From assembly GCF_030682845.1 (NCBI RefSeq), contig NZ_JAUXNK010000031.1, forward strand, positions 1-64,000: DNA of 64,000 nt, given 5' to 3'. Of the stretch, positions 19,735-29,935 are shown piece by piece. The DNA comes from Methanolobus sp. (GTDB lineage: Archaea; Halobacteriota; Methanosarcinia; Methanosarcinales; Methanosarcinaceae). A program made the position numbers and the translations under genes. The notes under the pieces are model-generated. The model did not search any database. It saw only the letters and a list, made by a program, of their open reading frames with translations, and had not been told where the DNA came from. Positions within the stretch are counted from its first letter, which is position 1, and every line of letters starts with the position of its first letter.

Positions 19735-20568
19735 TCAGACCGCCTTAAAGGCACCATCAAACGGATACACATAAAGCTCGCCAAAAAGCTCTTTCTGGGC
19801 CAGCCATATCTTCTTTTCAGTTGCCAGGAAAAGCAGGGACACGTATGTCATTATATTCTCGGACCTGTCCTCACCCAGAAGGTCTGAGAACTTTATGAAC
19901 TCCTGCTGCTGAAGATCTTGCCTGAGCTTCTCCCCAAGGCTTTTTACACGCCCCAGGATATCTTCTTCATGGGCAATGCCAAGAACTTCATCAGTAGTAA
20001 CAGCAGACCTTTCCTCCAGCCTGCGACGGACGTTGCGGTCCTTCCTGCGCGTCTCCACTTTTTCTGCCTTCTGCAGCTCAAGTATAAGTTCATGCAAAGT
20101 GACAGGTCTCGTGGCCTGGCGGCGGATGGGGAGCTTTGGCATAGGATACTCTTCCACATCATAGAAGTCCAGGTCATCTTCAAAAGCATCAAAACCAGAA
20201 TCTTCCTCCTCTTCCTGGACGATGCCTGTAGATTTCATTCTCAGGAGGATGGAAGCATACAGCAGAGTCCTTCCAGATATGCGCAGATCCATCATCTGCA
20301 TGTGCTCTATACGATCAAGGAAGATATCAGTAACACTTACGATATCAATGTCCCAGGGATTGATGTCCCCGTCCTTTGCAAGATTCAGCAGTATCTCAAC
20401 CGGCTCACTGAGTACATCCTCTGAAAACTCTATCCGGGAGATGTCAACACCCAGTGCCCTGAGAGTTTCCATGAATTGAGGGTCTATAAATCCATGCAAC
20501 GAAGACTTTACCGAAGGGATGGCCTCCACAGTCAATCCAATATCCATATCCCCGATGAGCTCGTTCAT
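19735..20568 (-). CDS. scpA: Segregation and condensation protein ScpA (kleisin)
   Basis: EPVEILLNLAKDGDINPWDIDIVSVTDIFLDRI. Confidence 0.93.
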   Translation of the reverse strand: MNELIGDMDIGLTVEAIPSVKSSLHGFIDPQFMETLRALGVDISRIEFSEDVLSEPVEILLNLAKDGDINPWDIDIVSVTDIFLDRIEHMQMMDLRISGRTLLYASILLRMKSTGIVQEEEEDSGFDAFEDDLDFYDVEEYPMPKLPIRRQATRPVTLHELILELQKAEKVETRRKDRNVRRRLEERSAVTTDEVLGIAHEEDILGRVKSLGEKLRQDLQQQEFIKFSDLLGEDRSENIMTYVSLLFLATEKKIWLAQKELFGELYVYPFDGAFKAV

Positions 20569-23500
20569 CGCAACTTCACACCTGTAATGCTTGTAATATT
20601 GTTTTCCTGCATAGCTACCCCAATGGTTCTTTCAGCAGCCTCTATCATGGGTTTTCTCAGGGAGACCACAATGAACTGAGCATTCCTTACAGCTGTTTTC
20701 ACGCGCTGGGCAACTTTTCCTGCATTGGAACCGTCAAGGAACATATCGATCTCATCAAAAGCATAAAAAGGAGCAGGACGATACTGCTGGATAGCAAATA
20801 TGAATGCCAGGGCTGTAAGGCTCTTCTCCCCTCCAGACATCGCTTCCAGGCGCTGCAGGGTCTTCTCTCTTGGTTGTGCCTTAAGGGTGAGCCCACCTGA
20901 AAATGGCTCATCGAAATTATCAAGGACCAGTTCACCAATCCCATCGGAAAGTTCGTTGAATATCTCCCTGAAAGGCTCATTTATTCCATGGAAAGTGGCC
21001 ATGAAAGTTTCTTTTTTAAGCTCCTCGTACTGCTGGATTCTTTCAAGTATCTGCTCCCTTTCCCTTGAAAGAGTGTCCCGCCTTGTGATAAGTTCATTGA
21101 TTCTCAGTTCTACCTCGGCATACTCATCGATGGCACGCATGTTGACAGGTTCAAGTTTTTCCATAGCCTTTTCGATCGAAGCTATCCTTGTGCGCACGGT
21201 CTCATAATTGGGTACTTCAGCACTGTCATCTATGCCACGTCTCTGGAGCTCTTCTATCAGCTCGCATACCTGCTCTTCCAGAGCCACTTTTGTGGCATCA
21301 AGCGCCATCTTGTGCCGCTGGGCCTCTTCATGCTTTGACCTTGTTGCATCGAACTGTTTCCTGGCAGCAACATGCTCTTCGTGAAGAGAAGCGCGCTGCT
21401 GCTGCATTTCTTTCAGCTGCTCTGCAAGTTCTTCTTCACGTTGTTTTTTCTCCAGGAGAGACTGCTCAAGCCCTTCGATCTGTACTTTAAGCTCTTTGAC
21501 ACGCTGTTTATGGGAGGATTTCTTCTCCTCCATGGTCCTGATGAGCTCCCTGTTCTCCTCCATCTTTGAGTTGGAGTAATCCCGGTCAAGTTTCAGGGCA
21601 TTTATATCAGATTCAATATCACGCACCCTGTTATCAAGGCGCCTGAGCTCCTCATCCAGCTGTTCAGCCTGCCTGTTGAGTTCAGGGATCTGGGAGCCTG
21701 CAAGTTTTTCATCAAGCACGGAGATATCCCTTTCAAGGGATTCAACAAACAAGCTTCTTTCTTCCTTGCGGGAAACAACGCTTTCCATCTCATCCCGGAG
21801 TAGCCTGCGGGACTCTTCAATGTCTGCAAGCTCGGCATTCTTTGACTCGATAAGCTGGGTAAGGCGCTCACCCCTACCGGAAATCTCCTCAAGGTGCATC
21901 TCCTTCTTTGATATTTCCTTGTCGCATTCATGGATCTCGCGGTTGACCTGGGCTATATGACCCTCTATCTGGTCGAGCTTCTTGATAGAAGTGCTGCGCC
22001 TTGAGTCGAACTCGGTTATCTTTTCGGCGAGCTTGACAAGTTTATCCTTTTCGGAGGCTGCAAATGAAAGACCCGAACGCTGCTGCTTCGAACCTCCCAC
22101 CATAGCACCGCTCTTCTCGACCATATCACCCTCAAGGGTCACCATCCTCAGGCCACCCATAAGACGACGGGCGTTGGTCATGGTGTCAACGATAAGAGTA
22201 TCCCTGAAAACGTACCAGAAAGCGGACTCGAACCTGGAGTCAAAATCAATGAGATCTATCGCATACCCTACAACCCCCTGCCGGTCAGACAGGTCCTTAT
22301 ATGGTCGGCGTGGCTCCATTTTGTTCAAAGGCAGAAATGTTGCCCTGCCACCCTGCCTCTGCTTAAGATAATCAATTGCTCTTGCCGCATCTTCGTCATT
22401 CTCTACAACCACGGACTGCATCTTTCCGCCTGCCGCTATCTCAAGAGCAGTGGAATATTTATGGTCCACACTCCCAAGCTCTGCAATAGTGCCATATATC
22501 CCAGGAAGTCCATGGTGCTTCTTTTCGTTCATGACCATCTCGACAGCCTTGGAATAATTGCTGTGATCTTCGGCACCCCTGACACGCACCTCAATTCGGG
22601 CGTAATCCTTCTCATAGTTACGCAGCTCAGCCTCAAGATCTTTTATGACGCTCTGTATCTGGGAGCGGTTACGTTCAAGGTCATCAATATCCTTGGTGAG
22701 AGAGTCTATTTTCTCATTCAGTTTTTCAATATCATATTTTACTGAAAGCGTGTCACTTTCAGAGGATTGGGATTTTGACTGCGCATCCTCTATCTCGCTT
22801 TCGATGTCTCGCACTTCAGCGGATTTCCTTCTGAGAGAGTCCAGCAGGCGGTCCTCATTGCGCATCAGCTCGTTCTTCTCGTTCTTTGCTGTTTCCAGCT
22901 GGGACCTGAGCGCGGATATCTCATCCCTGGTCTGCGCGAACCTGGCATCCACATCCGCGATCTTGCTCTGCAGTATCATCCGCTGTGTCCGGCGGTCCGA
23001 CATCTCTGCCAGGATGCCTTCCTTGCGCTCGGACTCTTCAGATACCCTGGAATCAAGCACCTCAAGCTTGCCTTTGATCTCATCGATCTCGACAAATGTC
23101 TTCCTTCGCCGGGCCTCGATATCCTCAACCTCGTTATCTGCAAGCTCGATGCTGTCCCTGCATCGGGACATTTCACCCCTTATCCCTTCAATATCCTTCT
23201 TAATCTGGATCTGCTCATCCTCTCCGGTCTTCTGTATGGAGGATGTCAGCTCCTCTAAAGCCCTTTCAAGCTCTTCCACCCTGCTTTGTCTTTCTGCAAG
23301 CGAGGTTGCCAGTTTCTCAAGCACATCTTCCTTCGCTTCAATATCAGCAGTCACTGAACCCAGTTCCGTCTTTGCATCCTTGAGCTTGGCAAGTAACACA
23401 AAGCCCTCGAACTTCATCTTCTCTGCTTTTAGGGACTGGTACTTAAGAGCCTGGTCACGCTCCTCTTTAAGTTTCTCAAGCTGCTGGCCAACTTCTCCTA

Positions 23501-24089
23501 TGATGATGTCGACACGCTCGACCCTTTCGCGCACGATCTCAAGTTCATTCAAAGCCCTCTCTTTCTTGCTGTCGAATTCTGCCACGCCTGCGATTTCGTC
23601 AATGATCTTGCGTCTTTCAACAGGAGTCATGTTGATAATACGGGTAACATCACCCTGCATTACAACATTGTAGCCTTCCGGGGTGACTCCCGCCTTTGCA
23701 AGGTGAGTGTGTATGTCAGTAAGGCTAACTGCCTTGCCGTTGAAATAGAAATAGCTGTAGTAACCACTATCTGTCTCGCGTATCTTCCGCGTAATGGATA
23801 CTTCATCACTTGCGACCGGCATCTTGTGGTCCGAGTTATCGAACTTGATAGTGACCTGAGCGAAGTCCGGTCTCTTTGCGCTCTCGCCGTTATAGATAAG
23901 GTCTGTGAGCTTCTCAGCCCTCATTGTCCTTGAGCTTGAGAGGCCCAGCACAAAAAGAATACCATCTATTATGTTGGACTTACCACTACCATTGGGCCCG
24001 GATATGGTGGTAAAACCTTCGTAGAAAGGGATCTTGACCTTTTTACCGAAGGACTTGAAGTTTATAAACTCAATTTCCTTAATATGCAC
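20565..24089 (-). CDS. smc: Chromosome segregation protein SMC
   Basis: GPNGSGKSNIIDGILF, hinge, LEAMSGGEKSLTALAFIFAIQ, FYAFDEIDMFLDGSN; 1174 aa. Confidence 0.98.
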   Translation of the reverse strand: MHIKEIEFINFKSFGKKVKIPFYEGFTTISGPNGSGKSNIIDGILFVLGLSSSRTMRAEKLTDLIYNGESAKRPDFAQVTIKFDNSDHKMPVASDEVSITRKIRETDSGYYSYFYFNGKAVSLTDIHTHLAKAGVTPEGYNVVMQGDVTRIINMTPVERRKIIDEIAGVAEFDSKKERALNELEIVRERVERVDIIIGEVGQQLEKLKEERDQALKYQSLKAEKMKFEGFVLLAKLKDAKTELGSVTADIEAKEDVLEKLATSLAERQSRVEELERALEELTSSIQKTGEDEQIQIKKDIEGIRGEMSRCRDSIELADNEVEDIEARRRKTFVEIDEIKGKLEVLDSRVSEESERKEGILAEMSDRRTQRMILQSKIADVDARFAQTRDEISALRSQLETAKNEKNELMRNEDRLLDSLRRKSAEVRDIESEIEDAQSKSQSSESDTLSVKYDIEKLNEKIDSLTKDIDDLERNRSQIQSVIKDLEAELRNYEKDYARIEVRVRGAEDHSNYSKAVEMVMNEKKHHGLPGIYGTIAELGSVDHKYSTALEIAAGGKMQSVVVENDEDAARAIDYLKQRQGGRATFLPLNKMEPRRPYKDLSDRQGVVGYAIDLIDFDSRFESAFWYVFRDTLIVDTMTNARRLMGGLRMVTLEGDMVEKSGAMVGGSKQQRSGLSFAASEKDKLVKLAEKITEFDSRRSTSIKKLDQIEGHIAQVNREIHECDKEISKKEMHLEEISGRGERLTQLIESKNAELADIEESRRLLRDEMESVVSRKEERSLFVESLERDISVLDEKLAGSQIPELNRQAEQLDEELRRLDNRVRDIESDINALKLDRDYSNSKMEENRELIRTMEEKKSSHKQRVKELKVQIEGLEQSLLEKKQREEELAEQLKEMQQQRASLHEEHVAARKQFDATRSKHEEAQRHKMALDATKVALEEQVCELIEELQRRGIDDSAEVPNYETVRTRIASIEKAMEKLEPVNMRAIDEYAEVELRINELITRRDTLSREREQILERIQQYEELKKETFMATFHGINEPFREIFNELSDGIGELVLDNFDEPFSGGLTLKAQPREKTLQRLEAMSGGEKSLTALAFIFAIQQYRPAPFYAFDEIDMFLDGSNAGKVAQRVKTAVRNAQFIVVSLRKPMIEAAERTIGVAMQENNITSITGVKLR

Positions 24090-24114
24090 GTGATTCCCCT
24101 TTCATTACAAAGGA

Positions 24115-24933
24115 TTATTTCCTGCGGGTAACAGTTATCACTGCATCTTCATTATCGCGGGATTCGACCGTCTCGTAATCTGTCTCAGTCTGCTTGCGCC
24201 TGGCCTTGTTCTCGTCTTCTGCGACAATATAATCACAGGAATTATGTGGCTCCGGGAGGGTTTTACGCATTTTCCTCTCATCATCGGTTTCTGCGACAAT
24301 ATACTCTGAACGGGACGGCGGTCTCTGCGGAGGCTTTGCTTCAACCTGCGGAGCTGCTTCCCTTATATTAAGACGCACATTGGCAGGCCTGCCGACAGCG
24401 TTGAAGGAATCATTGCGGGACTGTTCTGTGGACCTGACAGAAACATTGGCCCTGTTTGCAGGAATCGCTGGTTGCGGCGGAACAAATTGCCTGACAGGAG
24501 CTGTTATAATGGGAGTGGCTGAAGGAGGAGAGGCTCGGGCTCGTGGAGGCTCGGGCTCGTTTTCAGGCTCAGGTCTGTATAACCTGGGCTCCATTTTCTC
24601 GACTGACTTCTCAACTGCCTTTTCAACAGCCACTTGCGGTTTGGACTCCTCTTTTTTCTGCTGCCGGGAAACAGAGATCTCACTCAGGGAGCGAATCATG
24701 GATTTCTGGTCGAGCAGTTCATCCATTACACCATTGAGGTTGCTGGCAAGCGACTGGATCTTGTGTTCAAGGTTGACGATCCGGTTATTAACATCAAAAT
24801 CACTCTTCAGATCACTGCGTATTTCCCGCAGAATCGAATCTCTTAGCGTGTTTTTAATATCCTCGAGTTCCGCTTCCTTTTCCTTCAACTGGCGTTCAAG
24901 CCTCTCAACGATAAAGTCTCTGTTGTCATTCAT
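24115..24933 (-). CDS. Coiled-coil/disordered protein immediately upstream of smc (unknown function)
   Basis: 272 aa; N-terminal heptad-like charged helix, Pro-rich middle, duplicated YIVAE-D-E-K-RK motif near C-terminus; 25-nt gap to smc. Confidence 0.7.
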   Translation of the reverse strand: MNDNRDFIVERLERQLKEKEAELEDIKNTLRDSILREIRSDLKSDFDVNNRIVNLEHKIQSLASNLNGVMDELLDQKSMIRSLSEISVSRQQKKEESKPQVAVEKAVEKSVEKMEPRLYRPEPENEPEPPRARASPPSATPIITAPVRQFVPPQPAIPANRANVSVRSTEQSRNDSFNAVGRPANVRLNIREAAPQVEAKPPQRPPSRSEYIVAETDDERKMRKTLPEPHNSCDYIVAEDENKARRKQTETDYETVESRDNEDAVITVTRRK

Positions 24934-25067
24934 GCAAAGCCTCGCAAAACCATTCGGTCCCTCATGTGTTTCAAAAATCCTGATATATTATATGGACAAA
25001 AGTATAATATAACTTATGGTTGCTTTTTTTAATATAATTCTTAAATAAGCCTTTTTTGCAGCAGGAA

Positions 25068-27728
25068 TCATTTTGCAATGATCGCCGAACTATTAGTCAC
25101 AGGGTCTTTCTCCACAGCAAATACATGGTCCGCAGAATCTATCAGTGACTCATCATGCGATACTACAAGGATCTGACCCACACCGATGTCGCGCATCATG
25201 TCTATCAGTTTGATCAACTGGTTAACATGCCCTTTATCCAGGAAAACTGTAGGTTCGTCCATGATCAGAGGAGGAAGTCCGGCCTGTTTTCCGGCTACGC
25301 CAAGCGAAAGCAGGCGATATATAGCGCACCTTAGTACAAGGTTGAACAAAGCCCGCTCCCCACCGCTCAGGAGTCTGGGTTCAAGGGAAGTTCCGTCCTT
25401 CTCGAACACAGTAAGGTTGTAGTCCGCGTCAAGCCTTACATGGGAGTAAGCGTTATTAGTGTACATGAAAGTGAATATCTCATTAATGAAAGTGTCCAAG
25501 GCCCCGATATTGTTGGAGCGCAACTGAGATCTGATGCGCATATACATCGCCTCGAGCTCTTGCGCATCCGCATAGATAGCATTGAGATAATCCACCTTGT
25601 TATTGAGCTGGTCAAGAACAAGTCTCAGGCTTTCGAAGCGCTTAAGCTCACTTTCAAGCATTCCCGCCTGCTTTGTGATCTCTTCCCGCTCCGCTTGCAG
25701 CCTGACGATCTCAGATTTTATGACTCCGAAGGCTTCATCATAGTCCCTGAACAGGGATTCAAGTCTAGATATATCAAAGCCGCCCACCTTGCCGCTTATC
25801 TCACGAAGGGACTCATTCTTTTCAGCAACCTGACCATCAAAAATAACGATCACCTCTCTGAAATTCGTGATCTTAGCTTCCATCTGTGCAATATCGGTTT
25901 TCATCCTGTCTGCTTCAACGAGGTCCGTGCGAACCTTCCGGGCGGCCTCAAGGAGTTTCAGGCACGCAGAATGTTCTTTCTCAGCTACTTCCAGTTCCTG
26001 CTTCAATAGCCGGAGTTTGTCCTGTAATCCCCTTACAGACTCCTCTATAAGGGACCTCCGTGAAGAGAGTTCCTCTTTCTTCTTATCATGATCAAGAAGC
26101 AGGGATTGGTATTCCAGAGCCAGCTTTTCAAGACTACGTATGTTCTCTTCGGAGGACTTTACTTCCCTGACTGTGACCTCAATTTCATTTCTGTGAACCC
26201 TGGCCTCTCTTACGCGCCCCAGCTTAGAATCCAGAGCCTCCTGTTTTTTCTTCAATACAGCTAATTCTGCCTGGAGTTCCTTCGCTTTCTGGGAGTCCGA
26301 AGCTGTCGCCTCCTCAATGCATGAACCCTTAAGATCCTGCATGCACGTGGGGCACTTCCCTTCGCTGAGGAGCTGAGCAGACTTTTTTATTCGCTCCTGT
26401 ATTTCCGTAAACTTTGCCGAAAGCTCTTTTTCCTTGCCATGCAGGCTTTTTTGCTGGTCGGTCACAAGATCGAAGATCTCCTCGATGTTCTCCAGCTTTT
26501 CCAGCGTCAGTCCAAGAGGCTCAAGGTTTGAGATAACAGAAACCTTCTTTTCCTCAAGCTGTGCTATTTTGGTGCGCGATGCCTCAATATCTGACTGTAT
26601 ACCTGTAAGCTTTTCCTTGCTCTGGGAAACAGACTTTTCCAGCTCATGGACATGTTTTTGGTTTTCTGCCAGCGAGTCAGCAAAGGTCGTTTGTTCTTTT
26701 TCAAGTACTGCCTTGTTTTTGCTTATATTGCTTATCCTGTCCCTCAATGAGCGCTCACTGGTGTCTATTCCTGATATCGTCCTTTCTATGTCCGAATCAT
26801 CAAGGTTGAATTCAGAACAAACCTCCCGAATCCTCTTTCGTAGCTCCTCCTGACCGACTCTTGAGGAAGCGATACTCTTCTCCATGGACCCTATCTGGAC
26901 ATACGCCCGGTTCTTCTTCTCATCAAGTTCTTTTATCTGGGACTGGACAGAAACCTTTTTGTCTGCTAATTCCCTGAATTCGGCAATCTTTTTTGAAGTC
27001 TCGTCTTTCAATGACAGCGCACGGTCCTTCTTATCATTAAGAGAGGAGATCTCCCTTTCAAGATTCCCGGAGCGTGTGCGCAGTTCTGCAAGTTTTTCAA
27101 CAGGCTTTGAGTCTTCTATATGCCTGGCGGCTGCATCCACTTCCTTGATGCGGCGTTCCGTATCCTTCTGGTGGCGGCCAACACCTATGCGTGCACTTGA
27201 CGCCCGCTCACGATACTCTTCCAGTTTCCCAAGCTGCAGGAGATCGTCTATCATCTTCTGCCTGTCCTTTGGCTTGGAGTTTATCAGCACATCGATTTCA
27301 CCCTGCCTGATATAGACGCAATTCCGGTAGGCCTCTTCATCCATGTTGAGCAGTGAACGTATAGCATCATATGTACGTGTAGGCTGGTCGAAAAGAATCT
27401 CAGAATCTCTTCTGAGAATAGCACCCGTATTGGAAGCACGTCCCTTTTCAGGATCATTCCTGAAGAATTGCTCTACTGAATAATCATGGCCGTTCTGTTC
27501 GAAATCCAGCATTATGGAAGCTTTTGTAGCACCTTTTCGGATGATATCCGAAATGACAAAATCCTTATCAAGGGTCTTGCTTCCGAAAAGACAGGTAAAG
27601 CACGCCTCAAGCAAGCTGGATTTCCCACTCCCGTTGACTCCTGAGACTACGGTCACACCATCCTGGAAAGAGATGTCCAGCTGCTTATAGCTTCTTATGT
27701 TCTCTATCTGCAGTCTTTTTATTCTCAT
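25068..27728 (-). CDS. rad50: DNA double-strand break repair ATPase Rad50
   Basis: GVNGSGKSSLLEACF, zinc hook CPTC, LLSGGERALFNLVLRCAIYRLL. Confidence 0.97.
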   Translation of the reverse strand: MRIKRLQIENIRSYKQLDISFQDGVTVVSGVNGSGKSSLLEACFTCLFGSKTLDKDFVISDIIRKGATKASIMLDFEQNGHDYSVEQFFRNDPEKGRASNTGAILRRDSEILFDQPTRTYDAIRSLLNMDEEAYRNCVYIRQGEIDVLINSKPKDRQKMIDDLLQLGKLEEYRERASSARIGVGRHQKDTERRIKEVDAAARHIEDSKPVEKLAELRTRSGNLEREISSLNDKKDRALSLKDETSKKIAEFRELADKKVSVQSQIKELDEKKNRAYVQIGSMEKSIASSRVGQEELRKRIREVCSEFNLDDSDIERTISGIDTSERSLRDRISNISKNKAVLEKEQTTFADSLAENQKHVHELEKSVSQSKEKLTGIQSDIEASRTKIAQLEEKKVSVISNLEPLGLTLEKLENIEEIFDLVTDQQKSLHGKEKELSAKFTEIQERIKKSAQLLSEGKCPTCMQDLKGSCIEEATASDSQKAKELQAELAVLKKKQEALDSKLGRVREARVHRNEIEVTVREVKSSEENIRSLEKLALEYQSLLLDHDKKKEELSSRRSLIEESVRGLQDKLRLLKQELEVAEKEHSACLKLLEAARKVRTDLVEADRMKTDIAQMEAKITNFREVIVIFDGQVAEKNESLREISGKVGGFDISRLESLFRDYDEAFGVIKSEIVRLQAEREEITKQAGMLESELKRFESLRLVLDQLNNKVDYLNAIYADAQELEAMYMRIRSQLRSNNIGALDTFINEIFTFMYTNNAYSHVRLDADYNLTVFEKDGTSLEPRLLSGGERALFNLVLRCAIYRLLSLGVAGKQAGLPPLIMDEPTVFLDKGHVNQLIKLIDMMRDIGVGQILVVSHDESLIDSADHVFAVEKDPVTNSSAIIAK

Positions 27729-29317
27729 AAGTAGTCACCAAGGTTGTACTGCCGTGGTTTGGGAGCAGCTTTATGCTCCTTATGAGAAGGTGTTTCCGGT
27801 CCTTTTTCCTGAGCAACGACCTCATGAGCCTTCTCTAAGGGAGGGGCTTCACCTTCAGAGAATATATACTGCCGGACATTTACATCGTGTTTCTGTTCAG
27901 CGTGACCTTCAGTTACCTCGGACATTTCAGTTGTTTCAGTTGATTCGGTTGATTCAATTGATTCGGGCACTTCGGTTAATTCCGTTACTTCATCTACAGC
28001 GGAAACATCTTCTTTTGCCGTAACACCCTGGTCAAAGTTCTGCTCAAAGTTATCTGCTGCAACAGCCTCAAACTTCTCATCCGTTGTGACCACTATAAAC
28101 TCATGAGAAGTTTCATGAGAGACTCCCTGCAGGGAAGGTTCGACAGACTCGCCCTCAGGCAATGCCACAACTGCAGGAACCTCGACCCTGTTTGTGAAAT
28201 CCATCCTGTCGAGCAATTCACCAAGTCTGTCTTCGACTTCAGCGTCAACCCTGCTCTTTACGAGCACAGGGTCCCTGATTATCTCGTCGAGCATGATGCC
28301 ACCCTGTGTAAGATTCATCTTCCCCAGTTCCTCTTTAACCGCCTCATCGGGATCTGTAAAAGAAAAAGACATATATACGTCCGGGAAAATGTCACCGGCC
28401 CTGAGGTCCCTTATAGCAGGGACAAGGGCCTTGCGGGAAAACAGGAATTCCTCTATCTCACTGAACTTGATCTTTATCTCAGGATCTCCCGAGATATTCA
28501 CAAATACTATCTTGTCCTCGACATCACGCTCTTTGATAGCAGAGAATATTTCCTCGTAAGCCTGTGAGCCTTTGCTGAGCTTGACAGGTATGAATACAAA
28601 ATCCCTGGTAGGTATTACCCTCTTGCTTATATCGACCCCATCATCGCCTGCAGTGACGATATTATAGGAGCGGGGCTCAAGTTCGGATGCACCGTTGCGC
28701 TCGGTGCTGCCACAATAGGTAACCCAGGTCTCTCCTACCCTGATTATTTCATGCTTGTGATTATCACCAAGGAGCACGGCATGCACATCAAAAGGAATGG
28801 AATGCAGGACTTCCTGCACATCCCAATCACCAAAAGCAAAGGGTTTCATCATCTGATGCATTACAAGCAGATTATATTCTGCATCATCCTCATTATTGAA
28901 AACTGAATAATCGAACAGAGGAATCCGGGATTTGGGTACATGGTCAATCCCATATACAGCTACGCTGCCCAGCCTGTAAGGTGTGGCCCCAAGGCGTATG
29001 ACAAGCCCCATGCTTTCATAAAGGTCAAGCCACTGTGTGCTTTGCTTGCTCTCATGGTTACCCACAACTGCAAGCAATGGAACCTGAGCATCCCTGAGCC
29101 TTGAGAAAAGTTTCATCGTCTCCAGAATATCATCAAGAGTCGGATTCCTTGAGTCGAAAAGATCACCTGCATGTACAACAGCATCGGCTTTCATTGAAAT
29201 GGCATCATCGATCACCTTTGCAAAAGCATCGAGAAAATCCTGCCTGCGTACTTCGCTGTGGTACTGCCGGTAACCTAAGTGTGTATCCCCTGTGTGGATT
29301 ATCTTTGTTTCATCCAT
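27725..29317 (-). CDS. mre11: DNA double-strand break repair nuclease Mre11
   Basis: HTGDTHLGYRQY, HAGDLFD, VVGNHE; overlaps rad50 by 4 nt. Confidence 0.97.
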   Translation of the reverse strand: MDETKIIHTGDTHLGYRQYHSEVRRQDFLDAFAKVIDDAISMKADAVVHAGDLFDSRNPTLDDILETMKLFSRLRDAQVPLLAVVGNHESKQSTQWLDLYESMGLVIRLGATPYRLGSVAVYGIDHVPKSRIPLFDYSVFNNEDDAEYNLLVMHQMMKPFAFGDWDVQEVLHSIPFDVHAVLLGDNHKHEIIRVGETWVTYCGSTERNGASELEPRSYNIVTAGDDGVDISKRVIPTRDFVFIPVKLSKGSQAYEEIFSAIKERDVEDKIVFVNISGDPEIKIKFSEIEEFLFSRKALVPAIRDLRAGDIFPDVYMSFSFTDPDEAVKEELGKMNLTQGGIMLDEIIRDPVLVKSRVDAEVEDRLGELLDRMDFTNRVEVPAVVALPEGESVEPSLQGVSHETSHEFIVVTTDEKFEAVAADNFEQNFDQGVTAKEDVSAVDEVTELTEVPESIESTESTETTEMSEVTEGHAEQKHDVNVRQYIFSEGEAPPLEKAHEVVAQEKGPETPSHKEHKAAPKPRQYNLGDYL

Positions 29318-29463
29318 CTTGGGATATGATACGCATTACCCGTTTTTAAGATTGCCTATTAAAGGCATTGTTGCTGTCATCAAAATGAGATACAGTCGCT
29401 CGAGGAGAATGTACAAATAAGACCTGTAATATAATATTAGTTACTATAATACTAGAGGTATTT

Positions 29464-29934
29464 ATGGACAGTAAGGGACAGATGACTATCGACTATCTGA
29501 TAAGCATTATAATATTTTTGCTTGCAATGGTCTTCGTGTTCAGTTATACATCCGGGATATTCACACCGTTCCAATCCAACTCAGACGAAGTCACATTGAT
29601 AGCGGACAGAGTATCCATAGCTATCGTTGAAAAGAGAATGAGCGCCGGGGATGAGGCTGTTCCTAATCTGGTCAACAAAACAAAGATTAATGATTTTTTT
29701 GCAGATCTTAATAATGACACAAACTACCAGTCTATTATTGATTCCCTCGGGATGAACGGCAGCTATCTGCGGTATGACCTGAACGTCACTGCAGAGAACA
29801 GCAGTAGTATCATTTCTGCAGGAAAACCGATTCCTCCCCAGATCAACGTAGGGCAGACACGGAGGATAGTCCTGTGCAAAGATGAGAATTCAGAGAGGAC
29901 AGAGATGGTAATTCTGTCATTCAGGGTGTGGTGA
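29464..29934 (+). CDS. Cassette A gene 1: pilin-like membrane-anchored protein (DUF7287-like)
   Basis: MDSKGQMTIDYLISIIIFLLAMVFVFSYTSGIFTPFQ; class III signal-peptide-like KGQ motif with acidic +5; paralog of 34217-34684. Confidence 0.8.
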   Translation: MDSKGQMTIDYLISIIIFLLAMVFVFSYTSGIFTPFQSNSDEVTLIADRVSIAIVEKRMSAGDEAVPNLVNKTKINDFFADLNNDTNYQSIIDSLGMNGSYLRYDLNVTAENSSSIISAGKPIPPQINVGQTRRIVLCKDENSERTEMVILSFRVW

Positions 29935-29935
29935 C

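Noticed and set aside
22645-23673. 342-aa plus-strand ORF inside smc
   Set aside because: Ser-rich antisense translation of the SMC coiled coil; no independent motifs.
27860-28030. Low-complexity VTE/STE repeat in mre11 as a mobile or repeat element
   Set aside because: In-frame acidic linker in the Mre11 C-terminus; degenerate, not an exact repeat.
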